Source: an uncultured Poribacteria bacterium (lineage in GTDB: Bacteria > Poribacteria > WGA-4E > WGA-3G). From it: a DNA stretch of 64,000 bases. Shown piece after piece: positions 44,329-53,341 of the stretch. The notes under the pieces were generated by a model. The model ran no database searches. It was not told where the DNA came from and was given only the letters and a program-made list of their open reading frames with translations. The position numbers and the translations under genes were made by a program. Every line of letters starts with the position of its first letter. Positions within the stretch are counted from its first letter, which is position 1. The DNA is taken from NCBI GenBank assembly GCA_951813545.1, contig OX638352.1, forward strand, positions 3,860,835 to 3,924,834, given 5' to 3'.

Positions 44329-45651
44329 TTAAAAATCAACTTCTTCTTCGATTCTAATGAGTTGTGCTTCGTCTTTCACATCCTCAAGTGTGTAAATCTC
44401 TGCGAGCGCGGCTTTCATGTTCTTTTCCCGTGCCTTGTGTGTCAACATGACGAGCGACACTGTATCCATACCGTGTGGATCCTTTTGAATAACAGAAGCG
44501 ATACTAATTTGCCAGTTCCCCAAGACAGTGCCGATTTTCGCGAGGACTCCAGGTCGGTCGGCAACCACAAAACGGAGGTAGTAGCGTGTCTCTATATCGT
44601 CAATGGGACATACACCGACTTCTGCCTGTGAGCCAGCGAACCATGCTCGTGAAATCGGCGTGCTCACACCTTGTTGCACAGATTTCGCAGCATCAATGAT
44701 GTCGGCAACAACAGCACTCGCCGTTGGCATCTCACCGGCACCCTGTCCATAAAAGAGGGTCGGACCGACTGCATCGCCAATAACACAAACAGCATTGAAG
44801 GCACCGCCAACGTTCGCGAGCAAACTCCGTTCCGGCACAAGTGTTGGATGTACGCGTGCTTCCACACGATTCCCATCAGTTAACTTCGCAATAGCGAGCA
44901 GCTTGATGACGTAACCGAGTTCACGAGCGTACTGAATCTCTTTTTGGGTGATACTTGTGATACCCTCAACATGGAATTGCTGTAATGAGATGCTGCTCCG
45001 ATAAGCAAGAGCAATCAGAAGGATGAGTTTTTGTGCAGCGTCAATTCCTTCAACGTCAAGCGTTGGATCGGCTTCAGCGTATCCTTTGTCCTGTGCAGCT
45101 TTGAGCACCTCTGAAAAATCCACGGCGCGTTCGTGCATTTCTGTCAAAATGTAGTTACATGTACCGTTCACAATGCCGTAAAGGGAATGGATTTGATTGC
45201 CTGCGAAACTCTCCTGCAGTGTCTTGATAATCGGGATGCCGCCTGCTGTGCTCGCCTCAAAATTGAGACTGACTTGATGCTCTGAAGCCAGTTGAAACAG
45301 TTCGCTACCGTGTTCTGCAAGGAGGGCTTTGTTTGCTGTGACGACATGTTTGCCATTTTGGATGGAGCGTTTGATGAGAGAGTGTGCTTCCGTAACACCA
45401 CCGATAAGTTCAACAACAATATCAATATCCGGATTGTCAACGACTTCTGCGGGGTTCGTCGTCAGACAATCCGCAGGGAGTTCAACGCCTTCCCGCGTCG
45501 CGGGTAACGTCCGTTTCACTATTTTTTTTAGGCATAACTCTGTGCCACTATTTTTGGCGATGAGGGCATTCTGATTTATCAGGATTTTGGAAACGCCTGT
45601 GCCGACAGTACCCCATCCTAAGATGCCAACATTAATACACGACTTGTCCAC
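44329..45651 (-). CDS. hom: homoserine dehydrogenase
   Basis: 440 residues, monofunctional type with a C-terminal ACT domain. It reduces aspartate semialdehyde to homoserine for threonine and methionine. The NAD(P) loop is VGILGWGTVGTGV. Other blocks are VVTANKALLAEHG, GGIPIIKTLQESF, GIVNGTCNYILTEM and YAEADPTLDVEGIDAAQKL. The ACT domain begins at YLRFVVADRPGVLAKI, a site of allosteric control by threonine in relatives. It stands between the rpmF cluster and a tRNA gene on the same strand. Assignment secure. Confidence 0.96.
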   Translation of the reverse strand: MDKSCINVGILGWGTVGTGVSKILINQNALIAKNSGTELCLKKIVKRTLPATREGVELPADCLTTNPAEVVDNPDIDIVVELIGGVTEAHSLIKRSIQNGKHVVTANKALLAEHGSELFQLASEHQVSLNFEASTAGGIPIIKTLQESFAGNQIHSLYGIVNGTCNYILTEMHERAVDFSEVLKAAQDKGYAEADPTLDVEGIDAAQKLILLIALAYRSSISLQQFHVEGITSITQKEIQYARELGYVIKLLAIAKLTDGNRVEARVHPTLVPERSLLANVGGAFNAVCVIGDAVGPTLFYGQGAGEMPTASAVVADIIDAAKSVQQGVSTPISRAWFAGSQAEVGVCPIDDIETRYYLRFVVADRPGVLAKIGTVLGNWQISIASVIQKDPHGMDTVSLVMLTHKAREKNMKAALAEIYTLEDVKDEAQLIRIEEEVDF

Positions 45652-45738
45652 TACTGCAACTCCCTCCTTTCTTTACTGTCTACTGCAGACCTAAGGTTGT
45701 ACAGACAACACTTACAACCGATATTGCATATTCAAAGA

Positions 45739-45812
45739 TCGGGGCGACTGGATTCGAACCAGCGACCTCTTGAACCCCATTCAAGCGCGCTTCCGGGCTG
45801 CGCCACGCCCCG
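45739..45812 (-). tRNA. tRNA-Pro (anticodon GGG)
   Basis: Minus strand, 74 nt. The acceptor pairs CGGGGCG with CGCCCCG, the discriminator is A. The anticodon stem CTTGA/TCAAG encloses ATGGGGT, giving anticodon GGG. The T arm contains the standard GGTTCGAATCC. CCA is not encoded. Confidence 0.95.
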
Positions 45813-45986
45813 TTAACGGGATTAAATCTTTTTAATTGTATCACAAGTCACTATGAATGTCAAATAAAAAAATCGTCCATTTCCAGAAACCTTCAGCGCG
45901 TATCAGCCAGATCGATCACTTCCGTATCCGAGCTAAAAGGACTGCTATCCCACTATTTAAATGACCATTCGATCCGGTATTTTCTG

Positions 45987-46063
45987 GAAAAAAATAAGGC
46001 GAGGTCTTCGTGTCTCACGGTCATTTTGATACACGTCGAATGAGTCATCTACGAAGACTCGCC
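45987..46063 (-). terminator. terminator of the sugar epimerase gene
   Basis: Long-armed hairpin GGCGAGTCTTCGT/ACGAAGACCTCGCC (one bulged base) around a 39-base loop, followed on the minus strand by TTATTTTTTT. It lies 25 bases after the stop at 46089. Confidence 0.7.
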
Positions 46064-46088
46064 CTCTATTCAAATCAATACAGTGCCT

Positions 46089-46874
46089 CTAAGCAAACCC
46101 CATCTCTTTCAGGTTTCTGAGGCTGATACCTAAACTTTCAAACGGGTCACGTTCATAACAAGTATCCTGCTCGATGATATACCACTCGACCCCTGCATAG
46201 ACACAGGCATTCAGAATAGCCGACCAATTGAGGTTGCCTTCGCCGACTTCAGCATAGCGTTGTGTGGAGCCTTGCATCGCCATATCCTTAAGATGGATGA
46301 TGTCAGCACGCCCTTTTAACTGGCGGATCCATGCTGTCGGGTCACCACCACCGTGCTGAATCCAGTACGTATCCAGTTCACTTTTAAAATAGTTCGGATC
46401 GCTTTCTGCATATAGGATCTCTAACCCGGTACGCCCGTTAAAGCGTTCCAACTCGAAACTATGATTGTGATAGGAAAAGGTCAAGCCGCCTTCGGCAAGG
46501 CGCGCTGCGACTTCGGATGCCTCTCTCGCAAATCTGGCGTATCCTTCAGCAGTTCGGTATTCACCGGGAAGTCCACCAATTGCGGCATGTTTACAACCCC
46601 ACAATTGATGTTCATCAATAACGGATTGCGGTTCATCGCGCATCCTTTCGTAGCTTGTGTGTGTCGCGATGATGCTGATGCCTTCGCTATCAACGATGTT
46701 CTTCAGTGTAGCAGGCTCAATTGGACCAAGTGCAGAACATTGCACCGCCTCGTACCCGAGTTGCCGAACCTTTTTCATCGTTTCCACTATGTCGGCTTCG
46801 GTTTTGGTAAATTCTCTAACGGTATAAAGTTGCGCGGCGATTTGCTGCGCGGAAAGGGCGTTTTGTGTTGCCAT
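46089..46874 (-). CDS. sugar phosphate isomerase/epimerase (xylose isomerase-like TIM barrel)
   Basis: 261 residues from the ATG at 46874, which has AAGGAG upstream; a longer frame to 46925 is unlikely. AP-endonuclease 2-type TIM barrel. Metal-binding residues are suggested in GGLTFSYHNHSFEL, FKSELDTYWIQHGGGDP, IIHLKDM and EWYIIEQDTC. Family members isomerise or epimerise sugars or inositols; the substrate cannot be read from the sequence. It stands alone, with its own terminator. Such genes are multicopy in poribacterial and planctomycete genomes. Confidence 0.85.
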   Translation of the reverse strand: MATQNALSAQQIAAQLYTVREFTKTEADIVETMKKVRQLGYEAVQCSALGPIEPATLKNIVDSEGISIIATHTSYERMRDEPQSVIDEHQLWGCKHAAIGGLPGEYRTAEGYARFAREASEVAARLAEGGLTFSYHNHSFELERFNGRTGLEILYAESDPNYFKSELDTYWIQHGGGDPTAWIRQLKGRADIIHLKDMAMQGSTQRYAEVGEGNLNWSAILNACVYAGVEWYIIEQDTCYERDPFESLGISLRNLKEMGFA

Positions 46875-46925
46875 AATCGCTCCTTCTGGATGGCATGTAT
46901 TAGTTGTTGGTTGGTAGTATATCAA

Positions 46926-47442
46926 AAAAAGGTATAGCAGTCAAGTTAATGTAGAGTGTTGATTAGAAAATTTCGTCACGGAGTACCATAAACAGTAGGG
47001 TGAGCGAAAAACGCAAAACGCGTCCTTGCCGCTGTAAAGCACCTCATGAATTTCAAGAAAAATGTCGTTGAATACACAGAATTATCTGTTGCTGTGCACG
47101 ATACAAATTCTTGCCCTAAATTGCCCTAATTTTGAGAAGCATAAATTGGAAAAAGAGCGATAAATGTAGGTGGTGACTAACTTAATGGAAATGTGGTGTG
47201 AAGCAAATTCTTGCCTCTAAGGGCAAGAATTTGAGGTTCGTTGGAGAAACACAAATTAACTTAAAAGACATTAAATAATTCTATTACGTTAACTTCAGCC
47301 TCAGAAAAGATCAAAGTTAGAAATCCCTCCCATATTATCCCATATTAGTTGTCAGCTATCGGTTGTTGGTAAACGCGGTTGGTCTTTTCGCTTACTACTC
47401 AGCGAAATATCTATTCATTTCTCAATTTTACAATAAAAAGAT
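46926..47442. other. intergenic region with a strong hairpin
   Basis: No gene. AAATTCTTGCC (47205-47215) and GGCAAGAATTT (47222-47232) form a perfect 11-bp hairpin. AAATTCTTGCCCT also occurs near 47106, so the arm is present three times. No T-run follows. Nothing else was recognised. Confidence 0.5.
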
Positions 47443-47471
47443 TTGCATCTAAAAAACGGGTTTGGTAAACT
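47443..47471 (+). promoter_or_regulatory. promoter giving an apparently leaderless mRNA for the DUF1232 gene
   Basis: TTGCAT at 47443-47448, 17-base spacer, TAAACT at 47466-47471. Seven bases separate the -10 box from the ATG at 47479, the same spacing as at 8837-8845. Confidence 0.6.
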
Positions 47472-47478
47472 TTAAGGT

Positions 47479-47829
47479 ATGTTCAACTCTTTTTTTTACG
47501 GTGGTAAAAGTCGGGGTCCCTTTCGATTTTTACGCCTCCTTCTCCATCTCCCAAACTTTGTCAGATTGACGTGGCGGCTGTTCATGGATGCGCGCGTTCC
47601 AATCTATCGGAAAGCGATTCTCATTCTCACAGAGTCATTAGCAATTCTGTTCGCTATTGCTTACTTAGTGAATCCGCTTGATCTTGATTTTCTTCCTGTC
47701 TTTGGTCGGATTGATGATCTCCTCATTGGTGCTTTTGTGATTCTTGTGCCCGGCGCGTGGCTGTTTATTCGGTTATGTCCAGAGGATATTGTCCGTGAAC
47801 ATGTGGATCGGATTTCACGTAAAGAGTGA
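47479..47829 (+). CDS. DUF1232 (YkvA-like) small membrane protein
   Basis: 116 residues. The core DARVPIYRKAILILTESLAI, then YLVNPLDLDFLPVFGRIDDL matches the DUF1232 pattern (a (S/N)P(I/L)DL motif followed by GxxDD). Two hydrophobic helices (ILILTESLAILFAIAYLV and LLIGAFVILVPGAWLFI) anchor it in the membrane. The role of the family is unknown. It is followed after 175 bases by the HtrA gene on the same strand. Confidence 0.8.
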   Translation: MFNSFFYGGKSRGPFRFLRLLLHLPNFVRLTWRLFMDARVPIYRKAILILTESLAILFAIAYLVNPLDLDFLPVFGRIDDLLIGAFVILVPGAWLFIRLCPEDIVREHVDRISRKE

Positions 47830-47943
47830 AAAAATATCATCACACACGAAGCATTTTTTAGATGCACCGTTTTTTTGAACTTTTTTGCAACTTTTTTTTC
47901 CAATAGGTGTGTCTTTAGAACGTAAATACAAAAAACTTAAAAA

Positions 47944-47978
47944 GATGGTTTTGGTCGCCTCCGAGATCGGAACCATCC
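47944..47978 (+). other. hairpin in the HtrA 5' region
   Basis: GATGGTT-TTGGTC and GATCGG-AACCATC pair around GCCTCCGA, about 25 bases before the AGGAGG site of the protease gene. Possible mRNA stability or regulatory structure; its loop contains CCTCC, complementary to the AGGAGG at 47990-47995. Confidence 0.45.
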
Positions 47979-48004
47979 ATGAACTACATTAGGAGGTTTA
48001 TATC

Positions 48005-49585
48005 ATGTTTAGACTTGGAACCAAATTTCAAATTCCAGTAAGAGTACTTTTGGTTTTAGTGGCACTCATTGTGGCTGCGGGGATTGTCATCAACCGAGGC
48101 GCAGATGAGTTCACAATACAAACCGCAATTGGACAAACGAACGATACACTTCAGACATCAGAAGATTTTCTGCACTTGGAACGCGCGAATCGAGCATTTA
48201 TCGATTTGGTAGCACAGACGCGACCTGCCGTCGTGCAAATTACAACAAAAATGGAACGGAATAGACGCGAGGAATCACCAAGAGAGCAAATGTCGCCTGA
48301 GGACGAAGAACTGTTTAGACGCCTTTTCGGAGATGACCTTTTCAGACGCTTTTTTAGGGAACGCACACCAGTCAATCCAAATCCAGAACCTCTACAAGGT
48401 ATTGGTTCCGGTGTAATTGTCAGTGATGATGGCTATATCCTTACCAATAACCACGTCATTGAGGGTGCCGATGAAATTACAGTCACCTTAGCGGATCGTA
48501 ACGAGTATTCAGCAGAACTCGTTGGACGGGATGCTGCTGGAACTGAGGTCAGCGGCACGGATTTAGCACTTCTGAAAATTGATGCTGAAGGACTTCCTAC
48601 CCTTCCGTTTGGTGACTCGGACGCACTTGAAGTTGGTGAGTGGGTCATAGCAATCGGGACTCCACTGAATTTCTCGCAAACTGTAACACGTGGTATCGTG
48701 AGTGCAAAGGGTCGGACACGGTTCAGAGGCATTCGGTACGGTAACTTTATTCAAACGGATGCTCCCATTAATCGCGGAAACAGCGGCGGTGCCCTTATAA
48801 ACATCCGCGGCGAATTAGTTGGTATTAATACTTTAATCGCAACCAGTGGTTTTACAATGGGAAATATCGGTCTCGGCTTTGCGGTTCCGAGTAATACGGC
48901 ACAACAGGTTTTACCAAAGCTTGTTAAGTACGGTAAAGTAGAACGCGCCTGGCTCGGCATTAGTATGGAAGATATTAATCAGGATTTGGTAGAAAAATTA
49001 AACTTTGACGCGCCGCGCGGTGCCCACGTCACGGCGGTAGGTAAAGGCAGTCCCGCTGAAAGAAGCGGTATCCAGCCTGAAGACATCATTGTTGAATTTA
49101 ATGGCGAAACAGTTCGAGATATATCTCATCTAACACTTCTTGTCGGTGCAGCAGAGATTGGTAAGCCTGTTGACCTGACTGTCCTCCGGGACGGTAATCG
49201 GGAAGAACGGTTGACTGTCAAATTAGAGAAACGGACAGAGGAAGTTATTGCAAGACTCACCGAAGAACAACAGGAATTCTTTGCAGGTTTCCAGGTCCAG
49301 AATCTAACTCCTGTGATTGCTGAGCATTATGGTTACGCGTCAGACGAAAAAGGTGTGATTGTCACGGAAATTGAACGCAACAGTGATGCAGTCGGAAAAG
49401 GCATCAGAGTGGGATCCGTCATTCAAGAAATGGAATGGACACCGATTGACAATCTTGAGACCTATTCGCGTCTTGTTAACCAATTGACGGATGAAAAGAA
49501 AGAGCGGGTGCTCTTTTATGTCAAATCGCCACATGGACAGGGTGGCGGGTATGTTACGATAAAAGTTTCTACATCAGACAGATAA
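48005..49585 (+). CDS. HtrA/DegP-like periplasmic serine protease
   Basis: 526 residues with a strong AGGAGG site. An N-terminal membrane signal (VRVLLVLVALIVAAGIVI) exports it. The trypsin-like domain has the full triad: H150 (NNHVIEGA), D186 (GTDLALLKI), S260 (RGNSGGALI). Two PDZ domains follow, the first from about residue 310 (RAWLGISMEDI), the second near 430 (GFQVQNLTP). An acidic/arginine-rich linker lies before the protease domain. HtrA enzymes degrade or refold damaged envelope proteins. Assignment secure as a DegP/DegQ-class enzyme. Confidence 0.95.
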   Translation: MFRLGTKFQIPVRVLLVLVALIVAAGIVINRGADEFTIQTAIGQTNDTLQTSEDFLHLERANRAFIDLVAQTRPAVVQITTKMERNRREESPREQMSPEDEELFRRLFGDDLFRRFFRERTPVNPNPEPLQGIGSGVIVSDDGYILTNNHVIEGADEITVTLADRNEYSAELVGRDAAGTEVSGTDLALLKIDAEGLPTLPFGDSDALEVGEWVIAIGTPLNFSQTVTRGIVSAKGRTRFRGIRYGNFIQTDAPINRGNSGGALINIRGELVGINTLIATSGFTMGNIGLGFAVPSNTAQQVLPKLVKYGKVERAWLGISMEDINQDLVEKLNFDAPRGAHVTAVGKGSPAERSGIQPEDIIVEFNGETVRDISHLTLLVGAAEIGKPVDLTVLRDGNREERLTVKLEKRTEEVIARLTEEQQEFFAGFQVQNLTPVIAEHYGYASDEKGVIVTEIERNSDAVGKGIRVGSVIQEMEWTPIDNLETYSRLVNQLTDEKKERVLFYVKSPHGQGGGYVTIKVSTSDR

Positions 49586-49647
49586 TTAACACATTGGACC
49601 CACTATATTGTGTGTTCATGGATTAACGCTTGACAATAGAATAATAG

Positions 49648-50100
49648 GTTTCCCAATGCTTTAGCGTTGGGTCCAACTGGCGTGTCTCGCGCGTTTGTAA
49701 AAAAAAAACATTTGCATTTTCGGATGTTTTGTGGTATTCTCATAATATCATCAGTAGTTAGGAGTTCCAACACCGATACTTCCAATTTCAGTGTCCTAAC
49801 CTCACCCTTGGAACGGTGTTTGCTGATGTTCTGGTGATACCGGGTCAATATCCACTTTAGAGTGCTTTGCAGTAGGTATCCGTCACAACGGGTCATGCTG
49901 CGGACGGAGACCAAAGCATTGAAACAATCTTTTTAGGGTTGGGGCATCAACTCTTGGATTAGCGGAAATCAGACTTCTCACTGCAGGGGCATTCTGCGTT
50001 AGCGTGCAGGAAACGCTTGAAAGCTACGATCCGCCAAAAGCGAGAGCAGAAGGAGACCTGTCTAAGAATCCCACTGCTTCAGCTGTAGGGAGTATGTCAA
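49648..50100 (+). mobile_element. probable remnant of an IS200/IS605-type element
   Basis: A hairpin with CCCAATGC/GCGTTGGG arms at the left and CCCACTGCTTCAGCTGTAGGG at the right, followed by AGTATGTCAA, resemble the left- and right-end palindromes of IS605-group elements. The sequence just before the right hairpin (QETLESYDPPKARAEG in the frame from 50004) resembles the variable tail of TnpB. No transposase gene is left in between. The assignment rests on end-like hairpins only. Confidence 0.45.
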
Positions 50101-50144
50101 GTATAGTTGTTTTTGTGGTACACTCCTCGAAAACAACTATACTT
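50099..50144 (+). promoter_or_regulatory. 15-bp perfect inverted repeat before the dehydrogenase gene
   Basis: AAGTATAGTTGTTTT and AAAACAACTATACTT separated by 16 bases. It ends 15 bases before the ATG at 50160 and borders the IS605-like right end. It may be an operator or a transcript hairpin. Confidence 0.5.
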
Positions 50145-50159
50145 TTTAAGAGGTTCAAT

Positions 50160-51158
50160 ATGAAATCACAACGGGTCGTTTGGCCCGATCGTGCCAAAGT
50201 TGAGGTTGAGACGTTTACGGTACCACCTGTTGGAGATGATGAAGTGCTTGTCGCTACGGAATGCACACTCATCAGTCCCGGCACAGAGCGCGCGTTTTTG
50301 TTAGGACTCCCAAATGCCCAAGGAAAATACCCATCCCGGCCGGGTTATAGCAATATCGGCACGGTGATAGAGGTCGGAAAGACAATCACTGACTGTGAAG
50401 TCGGGGACCGCGTCGCTTCAACACAGGGACATACCAGCCATTTTGTGACCTCGCCGAGTCGCTTGCTAAAGGTGAAATCCACCGATGTTCCGGCAGAAGA
50501 AGCGGTTTTCTTTAATCTCGGTGCGATTGCATTGCAAGGTGTTCGGAAGGCGCGAATTGAATTGGGTGAAGCGACATTAGTTTTGGGACAAGGACTTATC
50601 GGTTTGTTGGCAATGCAGCTCTCAAAATTGAGTGGTGCTCTGCCACTCATTGCCGCAGACCTTACCGATAGTCGTCTCGAAATCTCTAAAAGTATGGGCG
50701 CAGACCACACATTCAACCCAGAAGATGCCGATTTCTCCGAACAGTTAGGTAATGCTACTCAAGGCGATGGACCCGCAGTTGTTATTGAAGCAACCGGGCA
50801 TCCGGACGCGATCAGCACCGCTTTAGACGTTGCGGGATGGGGTGCGCGGGTAGTGCTACTAGCGAGTACTCGCGGGGAAACCCCAAGTGTGAACTTCTAT
50901 CGAGATGTACATAAAAAAGGTCTTATTCTTCATGGGGCGCACAATTCTATTCGCCCGCGTCAAGAGTCCTCGTCAAATTTCTGGACCCTTGAAGATGACA
51001 GTCTATTGCTGTTATCACTTATTGCTCAGAAACGGTTCAACGTTGCTCCGTTGATTAGTCACCGTGTCCCTGGAGAAGAGGCACCGAAGGCATATCAACT
51101 CCTCATGGAATGGAACCCAGGTTTACTCGGTGTTGTTCTTCAATGGAACAACATGTAA
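50160..51158 (+). CDS. zinc-independent medium-chain dehydrogenase/reductase
   Basis: 332 residues from the ATG at 50160, preceded by AAGAGG; the longer frame from 50004 reads through IS-like sequence. The GroES-like N-terminus has TLISPGTERAFL in place of the usual zinc-binding Cys region. The Rossmann loop is VLGQGLIGLLAMQLS, followed by AADLTDSRLEISKSMGADH. Close relatives act on sugar-type or cyclitol substrates in oxidoreductase gene sets; the substrate is unknown. The fusA start lies 21 bases after its stop, so the two may be co-transcribed. Confidence 0.82.
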   Translation: MKSQRVVWPDRAKVEVETFTVPPVGDDEVLVATECTLISPGTERAFLLGLPNAQGKYPSRPGYSNIGTVIEVGKTITDCEVGDRVASTQGHTSHFVTSPSRLLKVKSTDVPAEEAVFFNLGAIALQGVRKARIELGEATLVLGQGLIGLLAMQLSKLSGALPLIAADLTDSRLEISKSMGADHTFNPEDADFSEQLGNATQGDGPAVVIEATGHPDAISTALDVAGWGARVVLLASTRGETPSVNFYRDVHKKGLILHGAHNSIRPRQESSSNFWTLEDDSLLLLSLIAQKRFNVAPLISHRVPGEEAPKAYQLLMEWNPGLLGVVLQWNNM

Positions 51159-51178
51159 ACACAGATCTGAAGGGAAAA

Positions 51179-53335
51179 ATGGCACGCGAATATTCAATTG
51201 AAAACGTACGCAACATCGGCATTGCAGCGCATATTGATGCTGGCAAAACGACCACAACAGAACGGATCCTCTTCTATACCGGTAAAAAGCATAAGATCGG
51301 TGCAGTGGATGATGGGACCGCCGAGATGGATTGGATGGTCCAAGAACGAGAACGTGGTGTGACGATTACCGCTGCCGCAACAACCTGTTTCTGGCGAGAC
51401 CACGCAATTCACCTTATTGATACACCCGGACATGTCGATTTCACGGTAGAGGTGGAACGTTCCTTAAGGGTTTTGGATGGGACTATCGCACTTTTTTGTG
51501 CTGTCGGCGGGGTGGAGCCACAGTCAGAAACTGTCTGGTATCAAGCCGAACGCTATGATGTTCCACGCATCGTTTTTGTCAATAAGATGGATAGAGTCGG
51601 TGCGAATTTTGAGCGCGTTCTGGAGATGATGAGAGAACGATTAGGTGCGAATCCCGTTCCACTCCAATTGCCGATGGGCGAAGGCACCGATTTTGAAGGG
51701 GTTATTGATCTGCTGACACAAAAGGCGATGCACTGGGATGAGACCGATCTCGGGCAGACATATTTGGAAACAGAGATTCCGCCTGAATTTGAGGATGAAG
51801 TAGAGCAGGCACGGGAGATTCTTTTTGAGAGTGTTGCTGTTGAAGACGAGGCGTTACTCGAAAAATATTTGGGCGGTGAAGAGATAACGCATGATGAACT
51901 ATTAGTCGCTATCCGTGCAGCCACGTTAAGTGGGGCATTAGTGCCTGTGCTGTGCGGAAGTTCTTTAAAAAATCAAGGTGTTCAACCGCTGCTTGACGCA
52001 GTCATCGATTTTTTGCCATCCCCCCTTGAGGTCCCACCTATTGAGGGGACTACCCCACACGCCGCTTCTGATCGTGCACGCTCGAAGCGCGGAGAAGATG
52101 CATCCGCTGAGCAGGATAAAGTAACGCGTCTCGCAGACGATGCTGCCCCATTTTCGGCATTAGCGTTTAAAGTCGCAAGCCACCCAACAGTGGACAAACT
52201 CGTTTACTGCCGAGTCTATTCCGGTGTGCTTAAGCGCGGGGAAGTTGTCTACAACGTCCGTTCCGAAAAACGAGAACGCATTAATCGTATCTTACAGATG
52301 CACGCCAATAAAGAGGCGGTGTGTGATGCAGCCTACGCAGGTGATATTGTTGCTCTCGTCGGACTTAAGGATACCAAGACTGGTGACACCGTAACCGATC
52401 CAAAAGATCCTATTCTGCTCGAATCCATTACTTTCCCTGAGCCTGTCATTTCCATCGCTATTGAGCCTGAGCGTGCCAGTGATGCAGATGCTTTGGAGGA
52501 AACACTTGAAAAATTGATGGACGAAGACCCAACGTTCACCGTCGGAATTGACAAGGAGACTGGGCAGCGGATTATTTCTGGCATGGGTGAACTCCATTTA
52601 GAGATTCTTACAGATCGGATGATCCGCGAATTCGGGGTCAATGCTCGGGTGAGTAAGCTGCAGGTGGCGTATCGTGAAACTATCAGTACCTCTGCTGAGG
52701 CTCAGGGAACACACATCCATAAAACAGATGAAGAAGGCATCTACGGTGATGTAATATTGACGGTTGAGCCGTTAGAACGCGACGACGGGTTTCAATTTGA
52801 GGACAACACAAACGAGACACAGATCCCGCGGCAATACATACCATTTATTGAGAAGGCATTAGAAGGTGCGATGGGGACAGGTCCCCGCATAGGATACCCG
52901 ATGCAAGACGTGAAGATAACACTCACAGGTGGTTCCTATCATCCAACAGATTCTTCGGAGATCGCATTTGAGGCAGCAGCAGTCTTGGCACTCGAGACCG
53001 CAACCAGAAAGGCAAAACCTTTGCTCTTAGAACCAATTATGCAAATACACATCACTGTGCCCGATGAATATGTCGGCAAAGTCATCGGAGATCTCAACTC
53101 ACGCAGGGCACAGATTAACGAGAGCACAATACAGGACACATCTACTATAGGACCCGATTCACAGTCAGCACGGAATGTCATCAATGCCTTTATTCCACTG
53201 TCAGAGACGTTTCAGTACACGACGCGGCTCCGATCAATGACCCAAGGACGCGGCGCGTTCACACTGGAATTTTCACATTACGAAGTGGTTCCGTCTGCGC
53301 TTGCCCCCGACGCGAATCTTACAGGTTCCGCCTAG
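51179..53335 (+). CDS. fusA: elongation factor G
   Basis: 718 residues from the ATG at 51179 (MAREYSIENVRNIGIAAHID), with AAGGG upstream. GTPase motifs: AHIDAGKTTT (G1), RGVTITAAATT (G2), DTPGHVDF (G3), NKMD (G4), GSSLKNQGV (G5). Domains II-V follow, including GMGELHLEIL (domain III) and YHPTDSSEIAFEAA (domain IV/V). A 30-residue polar insertion (SDRARSKRGEDASAEQDK) lies between the G domain and domain II. It is far from str-operon genes (rpsL, rpsG, tuf), so it may be a second EF-G. Function in translocation is secure as a family assignment. Confidence 0.94.
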   Translation: MAREYSIENVRNIGIAAHIDAGKTTTTERILFYTGKKHKIGAVDDGTAEMDWMVQERERGVTITAAATTCFWRDHAIHLIDTPGHVDFTVEVERSLRVLDGTIALFCAVGGVEPQSETVWYQAERYDVPRIVFVNKMDRVGANFERVLEMMRERLGANPVPLQLPMGEGTDFEGVIDLLTQKAMHWDETDLGQTYLETEIPPEFEDEVEQAREILFESVAVEDEALLEKYLGGEEITHDELLVAIRAATLSGALVPVLCGSSLKNQGVQPLLDAVIDFLPSPLEVPPIEGTTPHAASDRARSKRGEDASAEQDKVTRLADDAAPFSALAFKVASHPTVDKLVYCRVYSGVLKRGEVVYNVRSEKRERINRILQMHANKEAVCDAAYAGDIVALVGLKDTKTGDTVTDPKDPILLESITFPEPVISIAIEPERASDADALEETLEKLMDEDPTFTVGIDKETGQRIISGMGELHLEILTDRMIREFGVNARVSKLQVAYRETISTSAEAQGTHIHKTDEEGIYGDVILTVEPLERDDGFQFEDNTNETQIPRQYIPFIEKALEGAMGTGPRIGYPMQDVKITLTGGSYHPTDSSEIAFEAAAVLALETATRKAKPLLLEPIMQIHITVPDEYVGKVIGDLNSRRAQINESTIQDTSTIGPDSQSARNVINAFIPLSETFQYTTRLRSMTQGRGAFTLEFSHYEVVPSALAPDANLTGSA

Positions 53336-53341
53336 CACTCC

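Noticed and set aside
49603..49914. 103-codon minus-strand open frame after the HtrA gene
   Set aside because: It overlaps IS605-like end hairpins and has no domain or ribosome binding site.
50004..50159. N-terminal extension of the dehydrogenase from 50004
   Set aside because: The extension reads through IS605-like sequence and the inverted repeat; the family start matches 50160.
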